Shown here in pieces: positions 47,029 through 55,544 of a stretch of DNA of 64,000 nt (position 1 is its first letter; every line of letters starts with the position of its first letter). The notes beneath the pieces were generated by a model that ran no database searches, was not told the DNA's origin, and saw only the letters and a list, made by a program, of their open reading frames with translations. A program made the translations under genes and the position numbers. This DNA comes from Marinilabilia rubra (GTDB lineage Bacteria; Bacteroidota; Bacteroidia; Bacteroidales; Marinilabiliaceae), in contig NZ_QEWP01000006.1 of assembly GCF_003121985.1 (NCBI RefSeq), positions 124,001 through 188,000 on the forward strand, written 5' to 3'.

Positions 47029-47031
<3 letters not shown>

Positions 47032-47195
47032 TGTCAAGTCAAGTATAATCTGACGGCCCAAGCCTTGCTCTTTCTAACTTGTACTTCTCAAAAAAAAGAT
47101 TCACGTAGCTAAGGCTATGCTTACTTTTTTATTGATTTGCACAAGGTGAAAAATAGCGACGGCCTAACCGACATCCTACACTTGACATGACACTA
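47029..47195 (-). mobile_element. Non-coding element family 1, best copy (163 bp, TA-flanked), at the sdhB stop codon
   Basis: The element, 47031-47193, begins GTGTCAAGTCAAG and ends CTTGACATGACAC, an inverted repeat with one mismatch. TA flanks both ends (47029-47030 and 47194-47195). It is inserted between the sdhB coding sequence and the terminator at 47221. The copy at 26373 matches it in the opposite orientation. No coding capacity. Confidence 0.8.
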
Positions 47196-47220
47196 AAATA
47201 AATTCACATAAAATTAAAAA

Positions 47221-47267
47221 AACCGCTTTTCACTGTCATACAGGACAGAAAGAAAAGCGGTTTTTTC
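47221..47267 (+). terminator. Terminator of the sdhCAB operon
   Basis: AACCGCTTTTC pairs with GAAAAGCGGTT across a 20-nt loop and is followed by TTTTTT. It lies 190 bp after the sdhB stop, a distance explained by the family-1 element between them. Confidence 0.85.
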
Positions 47268-47349
47268 TATTACACCCCTCAATTATCTGTTTAGCTTGTA
47301 ATTGCTTAATCTTTTTTCTAACTTCAAAGCCAAAGAAAAAACAAAGAAC

Positions 47350-48051
47350 ATGCCATACAGACGACTTCCCAACACTGATCAAGCCCGTCTTAGGGCACTC
47401 AAAACAGCGCAAAACAAAGGCGCCCAGCTTGCTCCCATGGAGTTGGCTTTCTCTCAAAAACTGCTCTTCGACATCAAAGCTTTTGTGCCACAATATGAGC
47501 AGGTCATCCAACAGTATCAGTTTAGTCGTGACAGACAGGCAAAGTTTGGGAAATCGTTGTCTGAGCACTTCAAAATGGCCAGGATGTATTTGTCGCATTT
47601 TCTCCAGGTCGTTAATATGTCAATAGCGCGTGGTGAGTTAAAACCGGAAGTCAGATCTTTTTTCGGGCTGGAAGAAGACAGTAAAGCGATCCCCGAAATC
47701 AGTACCGAACAGCAATTAATCGACTGGGGCAAAAAAGTAATCAGTGGTGAAGAAGGCCGCATGGCTCAAGGTGGCTCCAGAGTCTTTAACCCGACCATTG
47801 CCATGGTAAAAATGAGATTCGAAAAATTTCTGGAAAACTACGATTTTCACAAAGACCTGCTGAAGACTTCTCAAAAAATGCACGATAAGGTGGCCGAAGA
47901 GCGCGAAACCGCCGATAAGCTCATTCTCAGCATCTGGAACGAAGTGGAAGCAAGTTTCCATGAATCGGAACCTGAAGTAAAACGCCAAAAAGCCTCTGAA
48001 TATGGCGTGGTTTATATTTTCCGGCCTTCAGAAAAAGAGAAACAAGAATGA
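47350..48051 (+). CDS. Conserved Bacteroidota protein of unknown function
   Basis: The ATG at 47350 gives 233 residues beginning MPYRRLPNTDQARLRALKTA; the in-frame ATG at 47302 would add 16 residues running into the leader. It is a helical, soluble, highly charged protein with no signal peptide. The segments LSEHFKMARMYLSHFLQVVN and ARGELKPEVRSFFGLEE look well conserved, but I know no function. The C-terminal part WNEVEASFHESEPEVKRQKA may be a helical hairpin. It is monocistronic. Confidence 0.7.
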   Translation: MPYRRLPNTDQARLRALKTAQNKGAQLAPMELAFSQKLLFDIKAFVPQYEQVIQQYQFSRDRQAKFGKSLSEHFKMARMYLSHFLQVVNMSIARGELKPEVRSFFGLEEDSKAIPEISTEQQLIDWGKKVISGEEGRMAQGGSRVFNPTIAMVKMRFEKFLENYDFHKDLLKTSQKMHDKVAEERETADKLILSIWNEVEASFHESEPEVKRQKASEYGVVYIFRPSEKEKQE

Positions 48052-48427
48052 ATGGGAAAGAGAGAATGAGAGAATGATTGAATGATTGAATGAGTGAATG
48101 ACAGAATGAGAAAGTAGCCTCCAACCGTTTTTGCATCTCACCTTTTCACCATTCCACCATCCTACTATTTAACCCTCCTTTAGCTGATGAATTGGCGAAC
48201 TGATGAGCAGTTACAGCTATGCTCTTCGCTCTATGCTAATGAGTAAGTGAATGCACTTCCACCCACCAACCATCCCACCTCTTCACCTTTCTACCCTTTT
48301 TTAGCTGATGAGCAAATTCCCGCCATGCCATTGGCTCCATGCTCCATGCCAATGATAGAATGAGTGATTGAGGGAATACCATCTTACCCTCCTACCCTAT
48401 CACCGTCTCACCCTCCTCACCATCTAC
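48052..48427. repeat. Gap with octamer array and degenerate element
   Basis: GAATGAnn octamers repeat about seven times at 48054-48115. Then follow TTTAGCTGATGA and GAGCAAATTCCCGCCATGCC, with GGCTCCATGCTCCATGCCAATG. The same words in reverse orientation occur at 56485-56645, with CATTCnnT octamers. No gene. Confidence 0.55.
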
Positions 48428-49174
48428 TCAAAATCTCTTGTTCTTCAGCCAGAAGTAAAAAAACTTAGGCGCAATAATAATGTGAGCAGCCAGAGTTGAG
48501 AAAAATCCGAAATTCTTAACCATTATCCGAAACCGCTCCTTTAAGCCGGGAATTATATTCTGCTTTGTCAATCCTCCCTCTCTGAAATGCGAAAGTACCA
48601 TGTGTGTATTCCGAATATTAGATGCATTTCTCAAAGCATAAAGACACCAATCAAAATCAGCTGAAAATTTGAAGCGTAAATCGTACTTTTTGACCACTTC
48701 CCGGGCCGGAATGAATGATTGATGGCCAACCAGCATTCCATGCCTGAAATGGCGCCAATTTAAGTTTTCCGGAGGAGACAAACGACGCAATCCGATTTCA
48801 TTTCCCTCATCATCAATCAGCATGGTTTCGCCGTAATATATATCAGCCTTTTCGCCCTTACCAAAGATTTTTTCCAAAACACCGGGAGCTCCCGGCTCAT
48901 CACCGGCATTTATAAACCACACGTACTCTCCCGAGGCCATATCCAATCCTTTATTCATGGCATCATAGAGACCATGGTCGGGTTCAGAAATCCATTGGCT
49001 GATGAGCTCCGCATTTTCTTTGATTATTTCCACTGAACCATCAGTGCTATCACCATCTACCACAATATACTCCACATTAGGATATGACAGTCCCTTCACA
49101 CTTTGGATGGTGGAAGACAAATTCCGGGCATCGTTAAAGACGACTGTTATGATGCTTATTTTAGGATAATCCAT
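48428..49174 (-). CDS. Glycosyltransferase family 2
   Basis: This 248-residue protein has the GT-A fold. MDYPKISIITVVFNDARNLS, then YIVVDGDSTDGSVEII, is the donor-binding N-terminus; the acidic region GEYVWFINAGDEP supplies the D-x-D-like metal site. It resembles the WcaA-like transferases of capsule or exopolysaccharide clusters. A second glycosyltransferase, of family 4, lies upstream on the same strand after a 550-bp gap. Sugar donor and acceptor are unknown. Confidence 0.92.
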   Translation of the reverse strand: MDYPKISIITVVFNDARNLSSTIQSVKGLSYPNVEYIVVDGDSTDGSVEIIKENAELISQWISEPDHGLYDAMNKGLDMASGEYVWFINAGDEPGAPGVLEKIFGKGEKADIYYGETMLIDDEGNEIGLRRLSPPENLNWRHFRHGMLVGHQSFIPAREVVKKYDLRFKFSADFDWCLYALRNASNIRNTHMVLSHFREGGLTKQNIIPGLKERFRIMVKNFGFFSTLAAHIIIAPKFFYFWLKNKRF

Positions 49175-49724
49175 TCAAAAGATATTGAGACAATTAGATT
49201 TTGAGATAAAAGTAGCCCAGCCGCGCGGAAGCCGGAAGCTGGAGGCTGGAAGTTAGAAGCTGGAAACTTTCGAATATTAGAAATTTTGATTTTTTTTGCG
49301 GCATATTTAAAAAACTAATAAAATTACAAAAAACACATTTTAAATGGTTTATGACTTTACTTAGATGAAAGTTTTAATTAGTTTCTGTCCATAAAGTACC
49401 ATTTGCGTTGTTACGCTTGCTCCCAAAATATTCATCCCGAAGGATCGGGACTCCGTTTTTGGAAGCTTCGCAGGCCCCCGAAGAAAAATCGGGGCAGACT
49501 TTACAACCGGAACTTTCTGACCAGACACATGACTACACAGTTTCAAAGCCGACTTTATAGACGGGCTAATTAGTCGTTAGTGATCGCCAATCGCAAAAAA
49601 CCCGCCTTCCCTATACTCAACCTTTCCTGATCGCAAAGCAGATGATAAACATTACAAATCTAAAGGATTTGGTTTTTCTCTATCCAGAGAGAATTCTGAG
49701 AAACCCGATTCCCCATCCATCGAC
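49175..49724. repeat. Gap with family-3 element and short tandem words
   Basis: GAAGCTGGAGGCTGGAAGTT, a seven-base stutter, is near 49230. The family-3 element with its duplications is at 49375-49573. No gene. Confidence 0.5.
49375..49573 (+). mobile_element. Non-coding element family 3, copy 2, with 7-bp target duplication
   Basis: The element spans 49382-49566 between two TAATTAG heptamers (49375-49381 and 49567-49573). Ends are TTTCTGTCCATAAAGT and ACTTTATAGACGGGC. Its inner hairpin tip has been replaced by TCCCGAAGGATCGGGA (49435-49450), and a further hairpin CCCCGAAGAAAAATCGGGG is present at 49478-49496. It is longer than copy 1 by 24 bp. Confidence 0.75.
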
Positions 49725-50999
49725 CTAACCCCCTGCCACAGATTGGTAAATATCCACATATTTTCGGGCCACTGCATCAGGAGCAAAATGACTTTCAGCA
49801 AATTTTCGCGCATTCTCACCCAGGACAGTCCCATTGCCAAGTACATAAATAATACCTTCTGCCAGATCTTTCCATTCGCCGGGTGCTGTCAGAAAACCAT
49901 TCTCCTGATGCATTATCATTTCAGGTACACCGCCAATGTCAAAGCCAACAACTGGCACGCCGGCAGACATGGACTCAACCACAGTGTTTGGCAAATTATC
50001 TTGCATGGAAGGCAAAACAAATAAATCAGCCGCCTGATAAAGATGCACCATGCGTTCCTGACTTTTTACGGTATGAAAAGGGTGCATCACAAACGGAAGC
50101 TCGTGAGCAAAAGCATCAATATTTTTACCGAAAGCCATCAACTCAAGTTCATTCTTAAGATTAGGATCCCTGGCATTCAAGTGCTTCAAAGCTCTCAAAA
50201 GATGAATGGTTCCTTTTCGCGGATCGGTGGTATTGGCAGCACCAAACAACAAAAGCTTTTTATCCACCGGCAACCCAAGTTCTGCTCTTACTTTTCCTTT
50301 ATCAGCCGGTTTAAAAAGTTCCGTATCAATCGTATTAAAAACATGCCTGACCGAATGTTTGAGATCCTTTCTGACCAAAGAACTACGATCCGCCATCTGC
50401 TTCATCCAGTTACTGCAACCAACAAACGTAATGGAAGCATTGGCATACATCTTTTCCTTGCGCAAATGCTGTAGCGCAGACAAATCGTTGGATCCAGGCG
50501 ATTTCAGCAAGGGGCAGTTACCACAAGTTGAGGTAAATCCACCACACGTGCCGGGGTAATGGCACCCTCCTGTAAAAGCCCAGGTATCGTGAAGCGTCCA
50601 CACAATAGGCTTTCCGGTATGAATTAGTTTATTCAGATCGTTAAGTGACAAAAAACCCTGATTTATCCAGTGGAGATGAAGCACATCAGCCTGCTTCACC
50701 AAAGGGTTTTCGCTGATATCGTAGCCAAACCGGCCGGATGAGAATGCAAACCTCTGCCGGCTGTTTTTCTCAAAAGGCACAAACGAAAAAACTTCTGCAG
50801 CAAATTTAACCTTGCGCAAAATACGGCTCCACTTATTCTTAACCATCGAGTGAATTGCCGAATCGTCACTGCCGCCTTCCAAAACCAGCATTTCAGCTTC
50901 TGCACCATGATTCCTAAGTGCTTCCAGCAATCTGACAGCGGCTACTGCTGCACCTCCGGTTTCATCACTTTGATTGATGTGTAATATTTTCACAGGCAT
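49725..50999 (-). CDS. Glycosyltransferase family 4
   Basis: The ATG at 50999 gives 424 residues starting MPVKILHINQSDETGGAAVA; a longer frame back to 51059 has no family support. The N-terminal acceptor domain has LHLHWINQGFLSLNDLNKLI and WTLHDTWAFTGGCHYPGTCG, seen in GT4 proteins with a cysteine-rich insert. The C-terminal donor domain holds ADLFVLPSMQDNLPNTVVES, where E-x-x-x-x-x-x-E is part of the nucleotide-sugar site. Probably works in exopolysaccharide synthesis. It is divergent from a GNAT gene. Confidence 0.92.
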   Translation of the reverse strand: MPVKILHINQSDETGGAAVAAVRLLEALRNHGAEAEMLVLEGGSDDSAIHSMVKNKWSRILRKVKFAAEVFSFVPFEKNSRQRFAFSSGRFGYDISENPLVKQADVLHLHWINQGFLSLNDLNKLIHTGKPIVWTLHDTWAFTGGCHYPGTCGGFTSTCGNCPLLKSPGSNDLSALQHLRKEKMYANASITFVGCSNWMKQMADRSSLVRKDLKHSVRHVFNTIDTELFKPADKGKVRAELGLPVDKKLLLFGAANTTDPRKGTIHLLRALKHLNARDPNLKNELELMAFGKNIDAFAHELPFVMHPFHTVKSQERMVHLYQAADLFVLPSMQDNLPNTVVESMSAGVPVVGFDIGGVPEMIMHQENGFLTAPGEWKDLAEGIIYVLGNGTVLGENARKFAESHFAPDAVARKYVDIYQSVAGG

Positions 51000-51122
51000 C
51001 TCAGTTTCCGGGTAAAGATATAATTTTTGAAAAGAATGCCCCAAAACAGCATTCTGCAATGAACGATATAGCCTGCAAGTCTGTTTCCAAAATACAACAA
51101 AACCAGTAAAAGATCTTTAATT

Positions 51123-51677
51123 ATGGATATTGACAACATTCTAATTCGTGAATCGACCGGCAGGGAAGAAACAGAAATTCTGACGGTTGAAAAATCGGCA
51201 TTTGAGACAGAATCTGAAGCCAAACTCACAGAAGAGTTGTTACATGACCCAAGCGCCAAACCATTTGTTTCATTGCTTGCTTTTGACGGAAACCGGCCTG
51301 TAGGCCACATCCTTTTCACCAAAGCCAGGATAGAAGGCTGGCACGAAACCGACTATGTGCATTTGTTGGCCCCGATGGCTGTAATCCCGGAATATCAAAA
51401 CCGGGGAATTGGAGGAAAACTAATTGAGCATGGACTGAAAAGACTCAAAGAGCTGGGTACCGAAATGGTATTTGTATTCGGAGATCCAAAATATTACAGA
51501 AAACACGGCTTTGTGCCCGAAGCGGCCAGCTTTGGCTTTAAGCCTCCGTTTGATATGCCCCAAAGACTCTCTGAGGCCTGGATGGTGCAGGCTTTAACCT
51601 TAAAAGGGCTAAGTTCGAATGTTGGCAAACTGATTTGTGCCGATGCACTCAACCAAAAAGAGTACTGGGTGGAGTGA
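51123..51677 (+). CDS. GNAT family N-acetyltransferase (YhbS-like)
   Basis: This 184-residue protein of the COG3153 group has the motif A segment LAPMAVIPEYQNRGIGGKLI, in which Q-N-R-G-I-G-G is the acetyl-CoA phosphate loop. DPKYYRKHGFVPEAASFGFK, the family's 'Y-Y-x-x-x-G-F' and 'F' tail, follows. Substrate is unknown. It is divergent from the GT4 gene. Confidence 0.9.
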   Translation: MDIDNILIRESTGREETEILTVEKSAFETESEAKLTEELLHDPSAKPFVSLLAFDGNRPVGHILFTKARIEGWHETDYVHLLAPMAVIPEYQNRGIGGKLIEHGLKRLKELGTEMVFVFGDPKYYRKHGFVPEAASFGFKPPFDMPQRLSEAWMVQALTLKGLSSNVGKLICADALNQKEYWVE

Positions 51678-52125
51678 AACTTGAATGTGAGGAAATCCAC
51701 ATCCGGGAGCCTCTCGCTTCTTAACCAAACGGATTAATTTTTATCTCTACCCGAAAACAGACTCTACCTTGCTTTTTAATTGGAAAGAATCATCCCCTTC
51801 AAAGTCCCGGAGGGACGAAATATCGGTAGAAAACATGTCCAAAATCAAACAGGAGTGCCGTAGGTACAAACCAAAGCCTCGCTAACGAGGATTTCTTTGC
51901 AAACATAGTGGCAGAGCCGAGCGGGCCCCTAAATCGCCCAAAAGGGAACGTCGGCTAATTTTTAGTTAGGTGAAAAACGGCAAATCATTTTTATTTAATT
52001 CGCTCTCTGTACAGCCTCGCATGGTCACAAAATTGCTTATTGATCAATGTATTTACTCACAGCAACTCAGGTTGCAATCCTGAAGAATCTGATATGCCTT
52101 ATGTGGTTCAAAATCTTATGACCTT
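51678..52125. repeat. Gap with a known type of Bacteroidota intergenic repeat
   Basis: The segment at 51800-51870 (AGTCCCGGAGGGACGAAATA, TCGGTAGAAAACATG, GGAGTGCCGTAGGTAC) is of a type I know from many Bacteroidota genomes. No gene is visible on either strand. Confidence 0.45.
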
Positions 52126-52377
52126 TCATGGCACAGGATCGTACCCACTCCCTCCCCATGGGTTGCAGGACAAAATACGTTTGGTTGCCAGCCATAGGCC
52201 CTTAAACGGGCCATGCTTTTTAAGTGCCTCAACGGAATAAACGGAGCAAGAGGGTGTATAGCGACAGGAAGGGCCAATCATAGGTGATATCACCCACTGG
52301 TAAAAGCGTACCGGTATAATGAGCAAAAACACCAATACTTTTTTAAAGCCCTCATATGCTTTACGGAGTAAATTCAT
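52126..52377 (-). CDS. yidD: Membrane protein insertion efficiency factor
   Basis: This 83-residue protein assists YidC-dependent membrane insertion. The conserved run [20 protein letters not shown] and the ending [12 protein letters not shown] are diagnostic; two of the three family cysteines are in the first motif and one in SCNPW. The N-terminal amphipathic helix is present. It overlaps rnpA by 17 bp, the standard arrangement. Confidence 0.96.
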   Translation of the reverse strand: MNLLRKAYEGFKKVLVFLLIIPVRFYQWVISPMIGPSCRYTPSCSVYSVEALKKHGPFKGLWLATKRILSCNPWGGSGYDPVP

Positions 52378-52771
52378 TCTTCTCTATTTTAGCCACCAGT
52401 TTTTCAATGGCCTTTTTCATACCCTTATCAATGGAATGATAATCCATTTCGTCTCCTGAAATATACAAAAATGCCACCGCTAACTGAAGATCGTTATGCT
52501 CAATAACGTTGTAGAGATTGTGTTTGTTTAACCTGTAGGATTCACGCATCCGGCGCTTCAGCAGGTTGCGCTTAACAGCTCTTTTAAAGCGCTTCTTGGA
52601 GACCGAAAACATGGCCTGAACCGGCACATCCTCCGGAAGTTCTTTTACGGGCAAAACCTGCACCCGAATTGGATAGGCCATAAACCCCCTGCCTTTACTA
52701 AAAAGTAAGTCAATGGTCTTGCGGCTGCAAAGCTTTTCCTTTTTCCCAAATGTAAACGAACTGTCATCCAT
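52361..52771 (-). CDS. rnpA: Ribonuclease P protein component
   Basis: This 136-residue basic protein aids the RNase P RNA in 5' maturation of tRNA. The RNR motif region appears as [20 protein letters not shown], and F-S-V-S-K-K precedes it. Length is normal. It is translationally coupled to yidD. The usual neighbour rpmH is not next to it here. Confidence 0.95.
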   Translation of the reverse strand: MDDSSFTFGKKEKLCSRKTIDLLFSKGRGFMAYPIRVQVLPVKELPEDVPVQAMFSVSKKRFKRAVKRNLLKRRMRESYRLNKHNLYNVIEHNDLQLAVAFLYISGDEMDYHSIDKGMKKAIEKLVAKIEKNEFTP

Positions 52772-52841
52772 TATATTTCCGGTTGATTCAGGATTTAGAA
52801 AAAAAGCTTTGTAACAACATTCTGGTTTTTGAACCTAAAAC

Positions 52842-52880
52842 AAAAACACTCCCTTCCGATGAAACCGGCCAGGGAGTGCG
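52842..52880 (-). terminator. Terminator of hemD
   Basis: On the minus strand CACTCCCT pairs with AGGGAGTG around a 16-nt loop and is followed by TTTTTGTTTT. It starts about 24 bp after the hemD stop. Confidence 0.85.
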
Positions 52881-52901
52881 TTAAAAATCATAAAAAACAT
52901 C

Positions 52902-53648
52902 TTACTTCTTATTGTGCTTCTTGATGTACATCTCAAGAGCTGCAGTCATAGAAGGTGCCTGAGGCATGGGCGCCTGAATATCCAAACGCAAACCGGCTTC
53001 TTTAACTGCTTTGGCCGTTGCAGGTCCGAAAGAAGCAATCAGTGTGTCATTTTGCTCAAAATCGGGGAAATTCTGCATCAGCGACTTGATGCCTGATGGA
53101 CTGAAGAACACCAGAACATCGTAGTTAATATCTTTGAGATCACTTAAATCACTGCTTACTGTACGGTACAGTATTGCCTTTGTAAATTTAATCTTCGCCT
53201 TCGTCAGCAGATTAGGGATCTCAGGTTTATGAATATCAGAGAGCGGTACCAGGAACTTTTCCTGCTTGTGCTTCTTGATCACTTCCACCAAATCGGGGAA
53301 TTTACCGGTTGAGTGAAAGATTTTTCTTTTCCTGTAAACGATGTACTTCTGAAGATAAAAAGCAGTCGCTTCCGAAATACAGAAATACTTCATATCGTCA
53401 GGAACCGTCACGCGCGTTTCTTCACATATTCTGAAAAAATGATCAATGGCCGTACGACTGGTGAAGATAACGGCAGTATGATCGAGAATATTGACCTTCT
53501 GTTGTCTGAATTCCTTGGAAGACACCCCTTCTACCTGAATGAACGGCCGAAAATCAATCTTCACATTGTTCTTCTCTGACAGGTCGAAATAGGGGGATTT
53601 TGTCGTTGACGGCTTAGGCTGCGAAACCAGGATTTTTTTGATCTTCAA
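52902..53648 (-). CDS. hemD: Uroporphyrinogen-III synthase
   Basis: This 248-residue protein closes and rearranges hydroxymethylbilane to uroporphyrinogen III in heme synthesis. HemD is poorly conserved, but KKILVSQPKPSTTKSPYFDL at the start, AVIFTSRTAIDHFFRI, and DVLVFFSPSGIKSLMQNFPD with IASFGPATAKAVKEAGLRLD in the second half match the family. It follows the DUF4271 gene by 50 bp on the same strand, a common Bacteroidota pair. Confidence 0.92.
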   Translation of the reverse strand: MKIKKILVSQPKPSTTKSPYFDLSEKNNVKIDFRPFIQVEGVSSKEFRQQKVNILDHTAVIFTSRTAIDHFFRICEETRVTVPDDMKYFCISEATAFYLQKYIVYRKRKIFHSTGKFPDLVEVIKKHKQEKFLVPLSDIHKPEIPNLLTKAKIKFTKAILYRTVSSDLSDLKDINYDVLVFFSPSGIKSLMQNFPDFEQNDTLIASFGPATAKAVKEAGLRLDIQAPMPQAPSMTAALEMYIKKHNKK

Positions 53649-53698
53649 TTTGCTTAAGTTTTAGTTCAACAAAACCAGAAACCATTCCATAAATCATG

Positions 53699-54868
53699 TC
53701 AATAAAACAGCACTTTATACAGTATCGACAAGGGTAAAATTTCCAGGGCACAAAGGTACAAAATAATGTAATAACCTGAAAGCGTATTTCTTAAATTTGC
53801 CACAATTCCCCTTCCTATCTGTATTACATACAGTAAAATAAATGCTGAAAGACCTATTCGCGGTATCCAAATTCGTGCTTCAGGCTCCAAAAAAGCGAAA
53901 ATTGTAACCAGAGGCATCAAAATAACACCAAAGGCCTTGCTCATTACTGATGATTGAAACAAATATTCTCCGGTTGGTTCCTGAACGCGAAAAACCCAGC
54001 CGACAAATTTGTAAACTACAAATTTAAGCGTAAATATAACGACCAAAAAGCCTGCAAGACCGATCAATAACTGAAACCCCTGCAAATTAAAAAAGGTGCG
54101 CTCCGAAATGCGCATCGTCTCAAACAGCAGCAAGGAAAAATTGGCATAAAACAAAAAGCCAAGCCAGAAAGAGGCTAACCGCTTATTAACACTTGTATCA
54201 CTCTGCAGCTTGTTGGCGACATTGGAAAAAACAACAGCACTGAATACATCTGAAAGGTATTTTTGCCAACGGAAGCGAACAATCCCGGTAATGGCAACCA
54301 ACCCAACCAAAACAAATAAAAACCAATTCTGAGAAAGCAACGGGGCATCGTATTTCGCTTTGGTTACAAGGTCAGGATCTTTTATCCGAATCTCTTCTAC
54401 CCTGTCAACAGTTTTGCCACCCAGGGCTATCGAATCGCCAACCTCATCATCAGTTACGGTCAACATAACTTTGCCGGTTTCCTCTTGGTGTGACTCTTCA
54501 AAATGGCCGGGTGAAAGCAGACACACTGAATCGTTGGCAGCTGAAGTCCAAAGGCTTTTCTTAAAACCTGAGTTTGCCCAGTCCTGAACCAACACATGAT
54601 CAAGTGTATCGGGCAAGGAAGGATCCACCACAGGCTTATCTGGTTCTTCATCCACTTGTTGAACAACCTTCGGTCGGGGGTTAGCAACAGGAGCCACAGT
54701 CTGCTCCGAAGCAGTATCTTGCGGCACTTCAAGTTGTTGCTTAATGGTCGGTCGTTTTACCTTAATTTCGATTTTTTGCGGCACATCCACTGGTCCGGGC
54801 AACACCTGAAGTGTAGAATCCTGATTTTGAAACAACGGAATATATAAGGAAGATGCCTTGGTACTCAT
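53699..54868 (-). CDS. DUF4271 domain membrane protein
   Basis: The ATG at 54868 gives 389 residues (MSTKASSLYIPLFQNQDSTL). The first 170 residues are polar, with many Pro, Val and Glu, and carry no fold I recognise. The last 220 form the DUF4271 domain with about six helices, including WFLFVLVGLVAITGIVRFRW and ILPLSILYKVLFY at the end. The function is unknown, but its constant place next to hemD suggests an envelope or heme role. Confidence 0.88.
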   Translation of the reverse strand: MSTKASSLYIPLFQNQDSTLQVLPGPVDVPQKIEIKVKRPTIKQQLEVPQDTASEQTVAPVANPRPKVVQQVDEEPDKPVVDPSLPDTLDHVLVQDWANSGFKKSLWTSAANDSVCLLSPGHFEESHQEETGKVMLTVTDDEVGDSIALGGKTVDRVEEIRIKDPDLVTKAKYDAPLLSQNWFLFVLVGLVAITGIVRFRWQKYLSDVFSAVVFSNVANKLQSDTSVNKRLASFWLGFLFYANFSLLLFETMRISERTFFNLQGFQLLIGLAGFLVVIFTLKFVVYKFVGWVFRVQEPTGEYLFQSSVMSKAFGVILMPLVTIFAFLEPEARIWIPRIGLSAFILLYVIQIGRGIVANLRNTLSGYYIILYLCALEILPLSILYKVLFY

Positions 54869-55109
54869 GTGCAAAGAAATTGGTTTGCAAAAATATAACA
54901 TTTATAATGATATTTCCGCAATTGGGGGCGGGTTTTATCTAACAACGACGCTTTTGAACCTGGAGTTTAAGCATGAAAGCAACATAATTTGAAATCAAAA
55001 GCGCATTTTACACTAAAGATCAGGATATTGGCATCAAATGGTTTATCTTTTATCTATCCCAAAGCTACGGAATTAACAATCTATTGAGATTTAGCGTCTG
55101 GTTAATAAA

Positions 55110-55430
55110 TCAAAACCAGAGAGATTTAAACACAGGTAAAAATTTAATTACTAAATAGATGAGACAACCCAGAATCGACATTAACAATACAACAGTTTGG
55201 AATATTTGATGTCGCCTTTCTTTTTCTATTGTTTTTCTGATGCTCTCCTTTATCCTCAGCAGATCGACCTCTGAAATTTCTTCATGACAGCCTTTGTTGT
55301 TTTTATAGGATCTTATTTCGTTTCTATAAGCCTTTAGTACCCGCTGTGTTCTTTCCCTCCGATTTCTTTTGAGGGCTTCATTCTGTTTTGCCCGGTTAAT
55401 CATGTCAATAATATGGCCTGCAGAACTCAT
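55110..55430 (-). CDS. Small membrane protein of unknown function
   Basis: The ATG at 55430 gives 106 residues beginning MSSAGHIIDMINRAKQNEAL; a frame back to 55475 adds 15 unlikely residues. The first 85 residues are very basic and helical (LKRNRRERTQRVLKAYRNEI). One membrane helix is at the C-terminal end (FQTVVLLMSILGCLIYLVIK). The layout is that of a small tail-anchored protein conserved in Bacteroidota, but I know no role. Confidence 0.72.
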   Translation of the reverse strand: MSSAGHIIDMINRAKQNEALKRNRRERTQRVLKAYRNEIRSYKNNKGCHEEISEVDLLRIKESIRKTIEKERRHQIFQTVVLLMSILGCLIYLVIKFLPVFKSLWF

Positions 55431-55544
55431 AGGGTTAAGTTTTTTTGACTGATGATAAAATCGCCAACAATCCATGATTAAAATTCATAAGATTCTTGTT
55501 TTGTTACGTATTTTTGACGTCCACTAAAGTTAACAAAATCTCCT

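Noticed and set aside
51800-51870. Possible structured RNA upstream of yidD
   Set aside because: It resembles a widespread Bacteroidota intergenic repeat rather than a known RNA class, and no further support is visible.
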